Below are positions 38,964 to 47,063 of a stretch of DNA of 64,000 nucleotides, piece by piece (positions within the stretch are counted from its first letter, which is position 1; each line of letters opens with the position of its first letter). A program made the translations under genes and the position numbers. This DNA comes from Subdoligranulum variabile (lineage in GTDB: Bacteria; Bacillota; Clostridia; Oscillospirales; Ruminococcaceae), in contig NZ_CP102293.1 of the NCBI RefSeq assembly GCF_025152575.1, positions 2,480,001 to 2,544,000 on the forward strand. Reading direction: 5' to 3'. The notes beneath the pieces are model-generated. The model saw only the letters and a program-made list of their open reading frames with translations, ran no database searches and was not told the DNA's origin.

Positions 38964-40094
38964 TCACATCCTTTCCTCAGAATGAGATTCAGGCAGGCCG
39001 TGCTTCTGTGCCAGGGTGCCGTAACGCACCGTCAGAAGATCCAGCAGCCCGAAGGCGGTCAGGGTATTCTGCACCACGGCTGCCCGCGGTACGATGCAGG
39101 GATCATGACGGCCCTTGATCTGCAGAGTGGCATCGGTCTGTGCCAGATAATCCACGGTGTGCTGTTCTTTGTAAATGCTGGGGGTGGGCTTGATAACGGT
39201 GCGGAAGACCAGCGGCATGCCGTTGGTGATGCCGCCGTTGATACCGCCGTTGCGGTTGGTGGCGGTGACGATCCTGCCCTCCCGCATGGTGAAGGGGTCG
39301 TTGGCCTCGCTGCCCCGCATGCTGGCAAACCGGAACCCGGCGCCGAACTCCAGCCCTTTGCAGGCGGGAATGGCAAACATCAGATGAGCCAGTTCGCTTT
39401 CCACACTGTCGAACCAGGGCTCGCCGATCCCGGCGGGCAGCCCTGTGACGATGGTCTCCAGAATGCCGCCCACGCTGTCCCGGTCACTGCCGGCCGCCCG
39501 GATGGCCTCCTGCATGGCGGCTTCCTTGCCGGGATCCAGCAGCGCAAAATGGCCGGGTTCCGGTTCAGGCATCACCAGCCCGGCGGCGCTGGAAAGCGGT
39601 GCATCCTCGATGCCTGCGCAGGCCGCGATGTGGGTGTAGACCCGGATGCCCAGCGACTTCAGCACACTCTCACACAGGGCCCCGGCGGCCACTGCTGCCG
39701 CAGTGATCCGGCCGGAAAAATGTCCGCCGCCCCGGGCGTCCTGAAATCCCTCATATTTGGCGTAGGCCGTAAAATCGGCGTGGCCGGGGCGCAGCAGATC
39801 GGCGGTTTTGGCATAGTCGCCGCTGCGGGTATTCAGATTGCGGATCATGAGCGTGACCGGCGTGCCGGTGGTATGGCCCTGGTATACGCCGGAGAGAAAC
39901 TCCACGGCGTCGGCCTCGGTGCGGGCAGTGGAAAGACCGTCGCCGCGGGCGCGGCGGCGGTCCATCGCGGCGGCGATGGCAGCTTCATCCACCGGAAGAC
40001 CGGCGGCAAGGCCGTCCAGCACCGCCCCCACGGCAGGGCCGTGGCTTTCCCCGAAAATGGTCAGGCTGATCGCGTTGCCAAAGGTGTTTTTCAT
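38964..40094 (-). CDS. aroC: Chorismate synthase
   Basis: This 376-residue FMN-dependent enzyme makes chorismate from EPSP. Signatures are NAISLTIFGESHGPAVGAVLDGLAAGLPVD at the start, RRRARGDGLSTARTEAD and the FMN-binding region RPGHADFTAYAKYEGFQDARGGGHFSGR. The tail has GRHDPCIVPRAAVVQNTLTAFGLLD. The start at 40094 has AAAGGA ten bases upstream; the frame further upstream lies over the 5' spacer and end of aroB. Confidence 0.95.
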   Translation of the reverse strand: MKNTFGNAISLTIFGESHGPAVGAVLDGLAAGLPVDEAAIAAAMDRRRARGDGLSTARTEADAVEFLSGVYQGHTTGTPVTLMIRNLNTRSGDYAKTADLLRPGHADFTAYAKYEGFQDARGGGHFSGRITAAAVAAGALCESVLKSLGIRVYTHIAACAGIEDAPLSSAAGLVMPEPEPGHFALLDPGKEAAMQEAIRAAGSDRDSVGGILETIVTGLPAGIGEPWFDSVESELAHLMFAIPACKGLEFGAGFRFASMRGSEANDPFTMREGRIVTATNRNGGINGGITNGMPLVFRTVIKPTPSIYKEQHTVDYLAQTDATLQIKGRHDPCIVPRAAVVQNTLTAFGLLDLLTVRYGTLAQKHGLPESHSEERM

Positions 40095-40138
40095 CAGGAA
40101 GGGTCCTTTCCGCGGAGAAATGATCCGCCGCAGAGAAA

Positions 40139-41164
40139 TTATTCCATGCCCAGCAACTGGGGTAGTTCGGTGGTGGAGATGGTGTCGGCCCGCCAGCACC
40201 CCAGGCCCGGGCATTTGATGACGGTGATGTGATCACCGCGGGTCTTTTTGTCGTGCTGCATATATTCCAGCACTTTGGCTTTGTTGGCGCCGGTGCGGGT
40301 GGGTAGGCCCAGCGTGCGGTAGATGGCCCGCACCCGTTTGACCAGGGCGGGATCTTCGATCATGGGCAGCATGCCCAGCGCCACGCACTCGCCGTGGTAC
40401 AGTCCGGTGGTGCGGCGGCCGCGGATGCCCCGGACCGCCTCGATGCCGTGGCCGATGGTGTGGCCGAAGTTCAGGCAGGCGCGTACGCTGCCCTCCCGCT
40501 CGTCCTGCTCCACAATCTTCTTCTTGAATTTCAGGCTGCGGTAGACGATCTGTTCGATCTGAGCCTCGGGGTCCTTGCTCTCGAAGAGGGCAAACAGCTG
40601 GGCGTCGCCGATCAGGCCGGTTTTGAGGGCCTCTGCCAGACCGTTGACCACGTGGCGGTGGGGCAGGGTAGCCAGGGTATCAAAATCCACCAGCACGACT
40701 TTGGGCTGCCAGAAGGCGCCGACGATGTTTTTCGTCTCGCCCAGGTCGATAGCGGTCTTGCCGCCGATGGAGGAATCCACCTGAGCCAGCACGGTGGTGG
40801 GGCAGTTGACAAAGTCGATGCCGCGCATATAGCTGGCGGCACAGAATCCGCCCAGATCGCCCACCACGCCGCCGCCTACAGCGACCAGCAGATCCTTGCG
40901 GTCCATATCGAATTCCAACATGGCCTGCAGGACCTGGCCGTAGACTTTCAGGCATTTGCTGCCCTCGCCCTGGGGAATGGTATAGATCGTGGAATGGGGA
41001 CACTGGGCGGCAATGGTCTCGGCATACTGCCGGGGCACGCCGGAATCGGTCAGAACAAATACCTTGCGGTTCTCTACGTTGGTGAACTGATGCAGGTTGG
41101 CAAGACAGCCCGCTTTCAGAATAATGTCATAGCTGCGGCTTTTCAGTTGCATCGTCAGTTTCAT
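40139..41164 (-). CDS. aroB: 3-Dehydroquinate synthase
   Basis: This 341-residue NAD- and metal-dependent enzyme converts DAHP to dehydroquinate. Motifs include GEGSKCLKVYGQVLQ, VAVGGGVVGDLGGFCAASYMRGI near residue 95, TTVLAQVDSSIGGKTAIDLGETKNIVGAFWQP, and metal His in LNFGHTIGHGIEA. ATG 41164 is the start because AAAGGA lies 11 bases before it; GTG 41173 is too close. It is second in the aromatic operon. Confidence 0.95.
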   Translation of the reverse strand: MKLTMQLKSRSYDIILKAGCLANLHQFTNVENRKVFVLTDSGVPRQYAETIAAQCPHSTIYTIPQGEGSKCLKVYGQVLQAMLEFDMDRKDLLVAVGGGVVGDLGGFCAASYMRGIDFVNCPTTVLAQVDSSIGGKTAIDLGETKNIVGAFWQPKVVLVDFDTLATLPHRHVVNGLAEALKTGLIGDAQLFALFESKDPEAQIEQIVYRSLKFKKKIVEQDEREGSVRACLNFGHTIGHGIEAVRGIRGRRTTGLYHGECVALGMLPMIEDPALVKRVRAIYRTLGLPTRTGANKAKVLEYMQHDKKTRGDHITVIKCPGLGCWRADTISTTELPQLLGME

Positions 41165-41189
41165 GCTTCGCACGTCCTTTTGTCATCGG

Positions 41190-42296
41190 TTATTTTTCCG
41201 CGGTATCCAGGGTAAATGCGCCCACAAGACGCAGCGTGCTGCAGTCGGTGCGCAGAGTGTCCAGCAGGGCCTCGCAGTCGGCGCGGGTGCTGCCGGCCGG
41301 ACAGACCAACTGGACATAGAAATAATATTCAAAGGGAACATGGGGCAGCGGGCGGCTCTTGATGCACTCCATATTGAAGCCGCGGGCGCCGATCTGATCC
41401 AGCACGGCGGCCAGCTGCCCCGGTTCATGCCGGGCGGTAAAAAGCAGCGCCAGCCGCTGGCCCTCGCCGGTCATCACAGGCGCTTCGTCGGCGCGCTCAA
41501 TCACGATAAACCGGGTGGTGTTGTCACCGTCAGCGTTCACACCCGCCGCCAGAATTTTGAGCCCGTAGAGGTCGGCCGTCTCGGCGCTGGCAATGGCCGC
41601 CACCGACGGGTCGTTGAGCTCGGCAATATGGCGGGCGGCGTCGGCGGTGTTGCTCCAGGCCTGGGTGGCCAGACCGTGCTGCTGCAGGAACACGCTGCTC
41701 TGGGCCAGTGCCTGGGGATGGCTGATGACGGTGCGCACACCGGCCAGCGATGCCCCCGGTACGCCCAGCAGGTCCTGGCGGATAGGCAGATCGCACATCC
41801 GGGCCACGATCAGGCCGGGGTGAGTGTAGAGCAGATCCAGTACGGTGGAAACATCCCCGGCATTGGAATTTTCAAAGGGGAGCACGCCGAACTCGGCATC
41901 GCCGTTCTGGACGGCGTCGAATACTTCGCCCCAGGTGGCAAAGGAAAGGGTGCGGGAAAAAGGAAACAGCCGCCGCAGAGCGATGTGGCTCCAGGCCCCC
42001 TGTACTCCCTGGTAAGCGGCGGTGTCCCGGCCCAGCATGGCACGCTGGTACGCGCGGGAGACCGCCATCGCTTCCTGCAAAAAAGTACGGTAGTAAGGGC
42101 GCAGGGCTTCGTCCTGCAGACGGGCTGTGTTTTTATCCAGAACGGCCGCCTCGCGTACGGCGTCGAACACCGGCTTTCCGGTCTGGGCCTTGTAGCGCGC
42201 CACATCGGCCACCGCCCGCATGCGCCGTTCAAAGAGGGTGGCCATTTGGGCATCGATGGCGTCGATTTCGGTGCGCGCTTGCTGTAACAGGTCCAT
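41190..42296 (-). CDS. pheA: Chorismate mutase/prephenate dehydratase (P-protein)
   Basis: This 368-residue bifunctional enzyme has an AroQ chorismate mutase at residues 1-90 (IDAIDAQMATLFERRMRAVADVARYK). The prephenate dehydratase covers about 95-275 (YQGVQGAWSHIALRR, GVLPFENSNAGDV, and NTTRFIVIER with the catalytic Thr). A C-terminal ACT domain follows (LLFTARHEPGQLAAVLDQIGARGFNMECIKSRP), the phenylalanine sensor with the ESRP-like motif as IKSRP. It leads the operon, so Phe-specific flux and the shared pathway are transcribed together. AAAGGAG precedes ATG. Confidence 0.95.
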   Translation of the reverse strand: MDLLQQARTEIDAIDAQMATLFERRMRAVADVARYKAQTGKPVFDAVREAAVLDKNTARLQDEALRPYYRTFLQEAMAVSRAYQRAMLGRDTAAYQGVQGAWSHIALRRLFPFSRTLSFATWGEVFDAVQNGDAEFGVLPFENSNAGDVSTVLDLLYTHPGLIVARMCDLPIRQDLLGVPGASLAGVRTVISHPQALAQSSVFLQQHGLATQAWSNTADAARHIAELNDPSVAAIASAETADLYGLKILAAGVNADGDNTTRFIVIERADEAPVMTGEGQRLALLFTARHEPGQLAAVLDQIGARGFNMECIKSRPLPHVPFEYYFYVQLVCPAGSTRADCEALLDTLRTDCSTLRLVGAFTLDTAEK

Positions 42297-42340
42297 ACGG
42301 AACGGCTCCTTTGCTTTTGGAATGATAAATATACGTAGTC

Positions 42341-42369
42341 AGTATACCATAAAGAAAAAGCCACCACAA
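42341..42369 (-). promoter_or_regulatory. Promoter of the aromatic operon, -35 inside a terminator stem
   Basis: On the minus strand TTGTGG (42364-42369), a 17-base spacer and TATACT (42341-42346). The -35 overlaps the hairpin that ends the HAD gene upstream. The leader is only about 40 bases, too short for a T-box. Confidence 0.7.
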
Positions 42370-42380
42370 GAGTGGTGGCA
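42354..42380 (-). terminator. Terminator of the HAD gene
   Basis: A perfect 8-bp stem GCCACCAC (42360-42367) with GTGGTGGC (42372-42379), followed by T5 on the minus strand. Confidence 0.85.
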
Positions 42381-42397
42381 AGAAAAAAGCTATACAA

Positions 42398-43240
42398 TCA
42401 GCCGTGCAGGGCACTGCGCAGGGCAGCCAGCAGTTCAGCCTGATATTCCGGGCTGAAGGTGCCGTGCAGCAGTTTGGGCAGGGCTTCCTCCTGGAGGCGC
42501 CGCCAGCTCTCGGCTTCACGGCCCGGAAGGATCGGCACAAAGGAAACACCGTTGGCAGCGGCGGCCTGGGCATCCCCCATGGCGTCGCCCACCATCATGA
42601 CCTTGCGGCTCTCATACCCGCAGGCCAGCATGGTGGCAATGGAATTGGCCTTGCTGCCCACTTCCTGACCGAAGATGATGTCGGCGTGCTGGGCCAGACC
42701 GTAGCGTTTCCATTCGCTGGCGATGGCGCTTTCGTTGGCGGCGCTTACCACCGCCAGATCTGCCACGGTATGGAGCTGGCGCAGACTTTCCTGTACGCCG
42801 GGGAACGGCTCGAAGGTGGGTTCCAGTGCCTGGATGCGCCGGTTACAGGCGTTGCTCCATTCCAACAGCTTGCGCAGCGTCAGGCTGCCTGTCTTTTTGA
42901 TCTCCAGCTGCAGACTGGCGGTGGAGAGCTCGGTGGCGGTATTCACCCAGGTGGCGATGTCCTCGCTGCCTGGGATCTCGATGCCCCGGTTTTTCAGCCG
43001 GTCAAAGATCAGCACCACGCTCTCGAAACGGGAAATGCCCCGCGTGAGAGTATGGAGATTGATCTCCTCCCAGGCGGAGGAGACAAAGTCGGCATAGTCC
43101 TCCAGCGCAAACACGCGGATGAGCTCCGGACACATGACCGTTGTATGCTTGATGCGCACGGTGTTCATCACACAGCCGTCTGAATCCATGCAGACCAAAA
43201 ATTCACGTCTTTTGGTAAAATCCGTCAATGCGTTTGCCAT
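42398..43240 (-). CDS. HAD-superfamily hydrolase
   Basis: This 280-residue phosphatase-like protein has motif I FLVCMDSDGCVMNT near residue 15, where the second Asp of DxD is present (DSD). Motif II is AVVSAANESAI near residue 165, a Lys lies in GQEVGSKANSIATML, and motif IV is MMVGDAMGDAQAAAANGV near residue 220. A large alpha-helical cap (about residues 30-140) is inserted, as in phosphoglycolate-phosphatase-like HADs. The substrate is unknown. It lies just upstream of the aromatic operon but has its own terminator. Confidence 0.85.
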   Translation of the reverse strand: MANALTDFTKRREFLVCMDSDGCVMNTVRIKHTTVMCPELIRVFALEDYADFVSSAWEEINLHTLTRGISRFESVVLIFDRLKNRGIEIPGSEDIATWVNTATELSTASLQLEIKKTGSLTLRKLLEWSNACNRRIQALEPTFEPFPGVQESLRQLHTVADLAVVSAANESAIASEWKRYGLAQHADIIFGQEVGSKANSIATMLACGYESRKVMMVGDAMGDAQAAAANGVSFVPILPGREAESWRRLQEEALPKLLHGTFSPEYQAELLAALRSALHG

Positions 43241-43361
43241 GATGCCAACCCCCCAATGCCTTCCCGGACGATACTTTATACACCCCTATCATAACAAAAG
43301 CACCCGGTGCTTGGCAATGCTTTTTTTGAAAAAAATCTGTCTTTTGTACAAAAATACAATT

Positions 43362-44093
43362 TTAGGGATTGCCCTCTTCACGGAGAGCCTGCCCGATGGG
43401 CTGATTCAGTACCAGAGTGGCCATGGAATCCGCGGGCGTGGGCTGCTTGTTGATGACCACCAGATCGTCGCCCCGGAAGTAGCGCAGCAGCCCGGCGGCA
43501 GGGTAGACGGCCAGGCTGGTGCCGCCCACGATCAGGGTATCGGCGGCGGCGATGGCCCGCACGGCATTTTCCATCGTCTGTTCGTCCAGGCCCTCCTCGT
43601 AGAGCACCACATCGGGCTTTACGATGCCGCCGCACTCGGTGCAGCGGGGGATGCCGTCCCCCTGGCCGGCGGCCTGCTCGATGAATTCCACCGGATAGAA
43701 TTTCCCACAGCGGGTGCAGTAATTGCGAAGAGTGGAACCGTGCAGCTCGTAGACCGTGCGGCTGCCTGCCGCCTGGTGCAGACCGTCAATATTCTGGGTC
43801 ACCACGGCCTTGCAGACGCCCTGGCGCTCCAGCCTGGCCAGCCGAAGATGGGCGGCGTTGGGCTTGGCACCGTGCACGATCAGTTTATTGCGGTAGAAAT
43901 CAAAAAATTCCGCCGTATGGGTCTCGTAGAAACTGTGGGAGAGCATGACCTCAGGCGGGTAGCGGAATTTCTGGTGGTACAGACCGTCCACCGAACGGAA
44001 ATCCGGAATGCCGCTCTCGGTGGAAACTCCTGCCCCGCCGAAAAATACCATATTTTTGGATTTTGCCAGGATCGCTTCCAGCGCCGGAACCAT
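43362..44093 (-). CDS. Sir2-family NAD-dependent protein deacylase
   Basis: This 243-residue sirtuin has FFGGAGVSTESGIPDFRSVDGLY near residue 18, VTQNIDGLHQAAGS and catalytic ELHGSTL near residue 115. The zinc-binding pairs CTRC and CTEC flank FYPVEFIEQ, and IVGGTSLAVYPAAGLLRYF follows. It removes acyl groups from lysines using NAD, often activating acetyl-CoA synthetase or stress proteins. An AAAGGGGAAG RBS precedes ATG. It is divergent from nnrD. Confidence 0.94.
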   Translation of the reverse strand: MVPALEAILAKSKNMVFFGGAGVSTESGIPDFRSVDGLYHQKFRYPPEVMLSHSFYETHTAEFFDFYRNKLIVHGAKPNAAHLRLARLERQGVCKAVVTQNIDGLHQAAGSRTVYELHGSTLRNYCTRCGKFYPVEFIEQAAGQGDGIPRCTECGGIVKPDVVLYEEGLDEQTMENAVRAIAAADTLIVGGTSLAVYPAAGLLRYFRGDDLVVINKQPTPADSMATLVLNQPIGQALREEGNP

Positions 44094-44188
44094 ACAAACT
44101 TCCCCTTTCGTTTTTGCTGCGGATGGATTATAATGGAAAAAACGCAGCGTATAACTACATTATAAGTGCAAAACAAGGGGGATGCAAG

Positions 44189-45073
44189 ATGCAGGAGATC
44201 ACGCGCAGTGTGGTGCAGGGGCTGCTGCCCCGGCGCGATGCCGATACCAACAAAGGCAGTTTCGGCAGTGTGCTGGCGGTGGCCGGCAGTATGGCGTACC
44301 GCGGGGCGGCATCGCTCTGTGTAGAGGGGGCGCTGCGGGGCGGCGCAGGGCTTGTCTATCTGGCGGCCATCGAACCGGTCCTGCAGCTGGTGCTGACCCG
44401 CACCCCGGAGTGCTGCCCCTGCGGATGCCGCACCGACAATGGCGGCGGCATCCGTGCCCAGGACACCGCTGCGCTGCGGGAATGGTTTGCCGATAAGAAT
44501 ACCGTGCTGCTGGCGGGGCCGGGGCTGGGGGAAGGCGCCGGAGCCATCTGCGGCGGCCTGTTGGGTAAACGGGCCCCCTGGGTGGCGGCTGTGCTGGACG
44601 CAGATGCTCTCAACGCCCTGGCGGCGGGAACACTGCGCGGCCCGCTGCCGGAGCACACCATCCTGACACCGCATCCCGGGGAAGCGGCCCGTCTGCTGCA
44701 TACCACGGTGGGCGAGGTACAGGCCGACCGGGAACAGGCAGTGCGTCAGCTGGCCGAGGAATATCACTGTGTGGCGGTGCTCAAAGGCAACGGTACGCTG
44801 ATCGCGGCGCCCGGGGAGCCGGTCTGGCGCAACACCACCGGCAATGCCGGGCTGGCCCGGGGCGGCAGCGGGGATATTCTGGCCGGACTCATGGCCGGTA
44901 TTCTGGCGGCGGGTTGGCGGCAGGGACGCAGCGCACTGGAAGCGGCCATGATGGCCGTCTGGCTGCACGGTGCGGCAGCGGACCACTGTGCTGAGCGCCG
45001 GAGCATGACCGCTATGCTGCCCCAGGACCTGTTTGAGGATCTGGGAGCGGTGCTCACCGGACTGGAAGGGTAA
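44189..45073 (+). CDS. nnrD: ADP-dependent NAD(P)H-hydrate dehydratase
   Basis: This 294-residue ribokinase-fold repair enzyme dehydrates damaged NAD(P)H hydrates. DTNKGSFGSVLAVAGSMAYRGAASL is at the N-terminus, LAGPGLGEGAG near residue 108, and HTILTPHPGEAARLL near residue 155. The signature NTTGNAGLARGGSGDILAGLMAGI follows near residue 215. The epimerase half (NnrE) that is often fused is absent, so this is the stand-alone dehydratase. The start was chosen for CAAGGGGGA upstream of ATG 44189. Confidence 0.92.
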   Translation: MQEITRSVVQGLLPRRDADTNKGSFGSVLAVAGSMAYRGAASLCVEGALRGGAGLVYLAAIEPVLQLVLTRTPECCPCGCRTDNGGGIRAQDTAALREWFADKNTVLLAGPGLGEGAGAICGGLLGKRAPWVAAVLDADALNALAAGTLRGPLPEHTILTPHPGEAARLLHTTVGEVQADREQAVRQLAEEYHCVAVLKGNGTLIAAPGEPVWRNTTGNAGLARGGSGDILAGLMAGILAAGWRQGRSALEAAMMAVWLHGAAADHCAERRSMTAMLPQDLFEDLGAVLTGLEG

Positions 45074-45111
45074 AAGGAAAGCCATACAGGGGAGAGGAAG
45101 TTATTTACATT

Positions 45112-45588
45112 ATGTCCATTGAAAAGGTAAAAGCCTATTTTGCAAAGTTTGGGATGCAGGACCGCATTCTGGAGTTCCCGGTATCCAGCGCCACGGTGGA
45201 ATTGGCCGCCGAGGCGCTGCACTGCGAGCCATGCCGCATTGCCAAGACGCTGTCCTTTGCGGTGGGGGAGATCCCGGTGCTGATCGTGGCGGCCGGCGAC
45301 ACCAAAATCGACAACCACAAATACAAGGCGCAGTTCGGCACCAAGGCCAAAATGCTCACGCCGGAACAGGCGGCCGAACGCATCGGCCATGCGGTGGGCG
45401 GTGTCTGCCCCTTTGCGGTGCAGCCCGGTGTGGAAGTGTATCTGGATGCATCCCTCAAGCGGTTTGAAACGGTCTTCCCGGCCTGCGGCAGCAGCAACAG
45501 TGCCATTGAACTGACCATCCCGGAACTGGAACGATATTCGGGATACAAGGCCTGGGTGGATGTCTGCAAAGGCTGGGGCGAGGAATAA
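45112..45588 (+). CDS. YbaK/EbsC-family aminoacyl-tRNA deacylase
   Basis: This 158-residue editing-domain protein has AKTLSFAVGEIPVLIVAAGDTKIDNHKYKAQFG (catalytic Lys early), the GHAVGGVCPFA motif near residue 93 and VYLDASLKRF. The clostridial group deacylates mischarged tRNAs (Cys-/Ala-tRNAPro type) and protects translation. It follows nnrD by 38 bases and precedes an SCP2 gene on the same strand. Confidence 0.88.
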   Translation: MSIEKVKAYFAKFGMQDRILEFPVSSATVELAAEALHCEPCRIAKTLSFAVGEIPVLIVAAGDTKIDNHKYKAQFGTKAKMLTPEQAAERIGHAVGGVCPFAVQPGVEVYLDASLKRFETVFPACGSSNSAIELTIPELERYSGYKAWVDVCKGWGEE

Positions 45589-45645
45589 ACGTCCCTGAGG
45601 AAAAGAAAAAACCATCCGCCCCGGCGGCGTGGAAAGGAGATTGTT

Positions 45646-45978
45646 ATGACTTATCAGGAAGTAGTGGAAAAAGTCCGGACCATGTTCGGCAGTGCCGATG
45701 TGAGCAACATCCGGGAGCATCTGGCGTACCAGTTCAACATCACAGGGGAGGGCGCCGGCGCCTTCTATGTGGAAGTGCGGGACGGGAAAATGTTTATTGA
45801 ACCCTACGAATACCATGACTGCGACGCGGCCTTTACCTGCTCGGCAGACCTGCTCTTCAAGCTGGCTGCGGGCAAGGCGGATCCGGTGGCGTCGGTGCTT
45901 ATGGGCAAGCTGAAGGTGGAGGGCAGCATCGACAAGGCGATGCATATCAAGACCTTCCTGGCGGCACACAAGGGCTGA
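45646..45978 (+). CDS. SCP2 sterol-binding domain protein
   Basis: This 110-residue protein is a single SCP2 lipid-binding domain: EHLAYQFNITGEGAGAFYVEVRDGKMFIEPYEYHDCDAAFTCSADLLFKLAAGKADPVASVLMGKLKVEGS, a full SCP2 core including the LMGKLKVEGSIDKAM signature. Such small proteins bind fatty acids or other lipids in the cytoplasm. AAAGGAG precedes ATG. Its close spacing to YbaK and VanZ genes suggests one transcript. Confidence 0.9.
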   Translation: MTYQEVVEKVRTMFGSADVSNIREHLAYQFNITGEGAGAFYVEVRDGKMFIEPYEYHDCDAAFTCSADLLFKLAAGKADPVASVLMGKLKVEGSIDKAMHIKTFLAAHKG

Positions 45979-46007
45979 CGCCCGCCGCTGCCGGAAAGGA
46001 AACCGGA

Positions 46008-46409
46008 ATGACGACGGTTTTGTGGGTCACCGTGGCCGCAGTCTGGTTTGGGGGGATGACCTGGCTTTCTCACCAGGCCGGGCCCGAGACCAGCCGCACC
46101 AGCCGGGAACTGGCCGAGGAACTGCACAGTCTGCTGCCCGGGGTGGAGACAGACGCCCTCAACATCTTGCTGCGCAAAGCCGCACACCCGATTCTCTTTG
46201 CCGGACTGGCGATGTTTATTGGTCTGGCACTGCGATCTGCCGGTTGCCGGACAGGCCTGCTCCCGGCGGGGATAGCCCAGCTCCTCTGGTGCTGGGGAGA
46301 TGAGGTCACCAAACGGATGGTGCCGGGACGGCACTTTGCCTGGTTGGATGTGGGCCTCAATGCCGTGGGCACGCTGCTGGGCAGCGGAGCGGTGCTGTTG
46401 TTGGGATAA
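46008..46409 (+). CDS. VanZ-like family membrane protein
   Basis: This 133-residue protein has an N-terminal TM, then SHQAGPETSRTSRELAEEL and LLRKAAHPILFAGLAMFIGLAL. It continues LLWCWGDEVTKRMVPGRHFAWLDVGLNAVGTLLGS, the VanZ-like signature with the conserved E-x2-Q/K...R-x3-D pattern. Relatives include VanZ (teicoplanin resistance), but most are of unknown function; resistance should not be assumed. An AAAGGAAA RBS precedes the start. Confidence 0.85.
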   Translation: MTTVLWVTVAAVWFGGMTWLSHQAGPETSRTSRELAEELHSLLPGVETDALNILLRKAAHPILFAGLAMFIGLALRSAGCRTGLLPAGIAQLLWCWGDEVTKRMVPGRHFAWLDVGLNAVGTLLGSGAVLLLG

Positions 46410-46423
46410 CATCATAAGGAATA

Positions 46424-46467
46424 AAAGAGGAGCGGATTCTCCCTGCAGGGAGAATCCGCTCCTCTTT
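46424..46467. terminator. Bidirectional terminator
   Basis: A perfect 20-bp stem (46424-46443 with 46448-46467) with a TGCA loop, between the convergent VanZ-like and isochorismatase genes. Confidence 0.92.
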
Positions 46468-46480
46468 GCTTGTCAAAAAA

Positions 46481-47038
46481 TCAGTGGCGCCAGGGTTCCT
46501 GCCCTTCGTTTTCCACCGTGATGTGGCACAGTTTCATGGCGGCCAGAGCGGTGTCGTGAGACTGGGGTGTCACGCAGGCACAGCAGGCCGCATCCACCGA
46601 AATCTCCGCTTCCGGCAGGGCAGCCTTGAGCAGAATGGCGTTGGAGAGCACACAGATGCCGGTGCAAAGGCCCACCAGCTCGATCTCCACCGGCTCGTTC
46701 CCGTTGGCCAGAGGGCGCAGTCGTTCAGCCAGTTCCATCGAGCCGAAGGTGGGCTTGTCAAAGATGTGGTCGGGGGCCACTGCCGCCAGTGCGGCGTCGA
46801 TTTTCGGGTCCAGGGCATGGCCGGGGGTGCCGGCGACACAATGTACCACCGGCAGATGCCGCCCTTCACAGCTGGCGAGATAGTCCGGCGTGTGGGTGTC
46901 CCGGGTGACAAAGACGGATTCCGGGGCGTAGGCGGCGATTTTGGCCGCCACATTGTCCAGAATGGTCTGGGCTTCGGGCGTCCCCAGACTTCCGTCGATA
47001 AAATCCTTCTGCATGTCCACAACGATGAGCAGTTTCAT
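46481..47038 (-). CDS. Isochorismatase-family cysteine hydrolase, nicotinamidase-like
   Basis: This 185-residue enzyme has the catalytic Asp in LIVVDMQKDFIDG, the metal-binding-like TRDTHTPDY, HLPVVHCVAGTPGHALDP and the nucleophile Cys in VGLCTGICVLSNAI near residue 125. The order and length suit nicotinamidase (nicotinamide to nicotinate, NAD salvage), but related hydrolases cannot be excluded. It follows DUF1846 by 25 bases on the same strand, so the two may be co-transcribed. Confidence 0.87.
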   Translation of the reverse strand: MKLLIVVDMQKDFIDGSLGTPEAQTILDNVAAKIAAYAPESVFVTRDTHTPDYLASCEGRHLPVVHCVAGTPGHALDPKIDAALAAVAPDHIFDKPTFGSMELAERLRPLANGNEPVEIELVGLCTGICVLSNAILLKAALPEAEISVDAACCACVTPQSHDTALAAMKLCHITVENEGQEPWRH

Positions 47039-47063
47039 GGCAGCCTCCTGGGGGCCGTACCCC

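Noticed and set aside
42297..42340. A T-box or leader-peptide attenuator before pheA
   Set aside because: The predicted leader is about 40 bases, far too short, and no T-box sequence is present.
46008..46409. Glycopeptide resistance gene vanZ
   Set aside because: The protein is only VanZ-like in signature; there are no other van genes nearby and most such proteins are not resistance factors.
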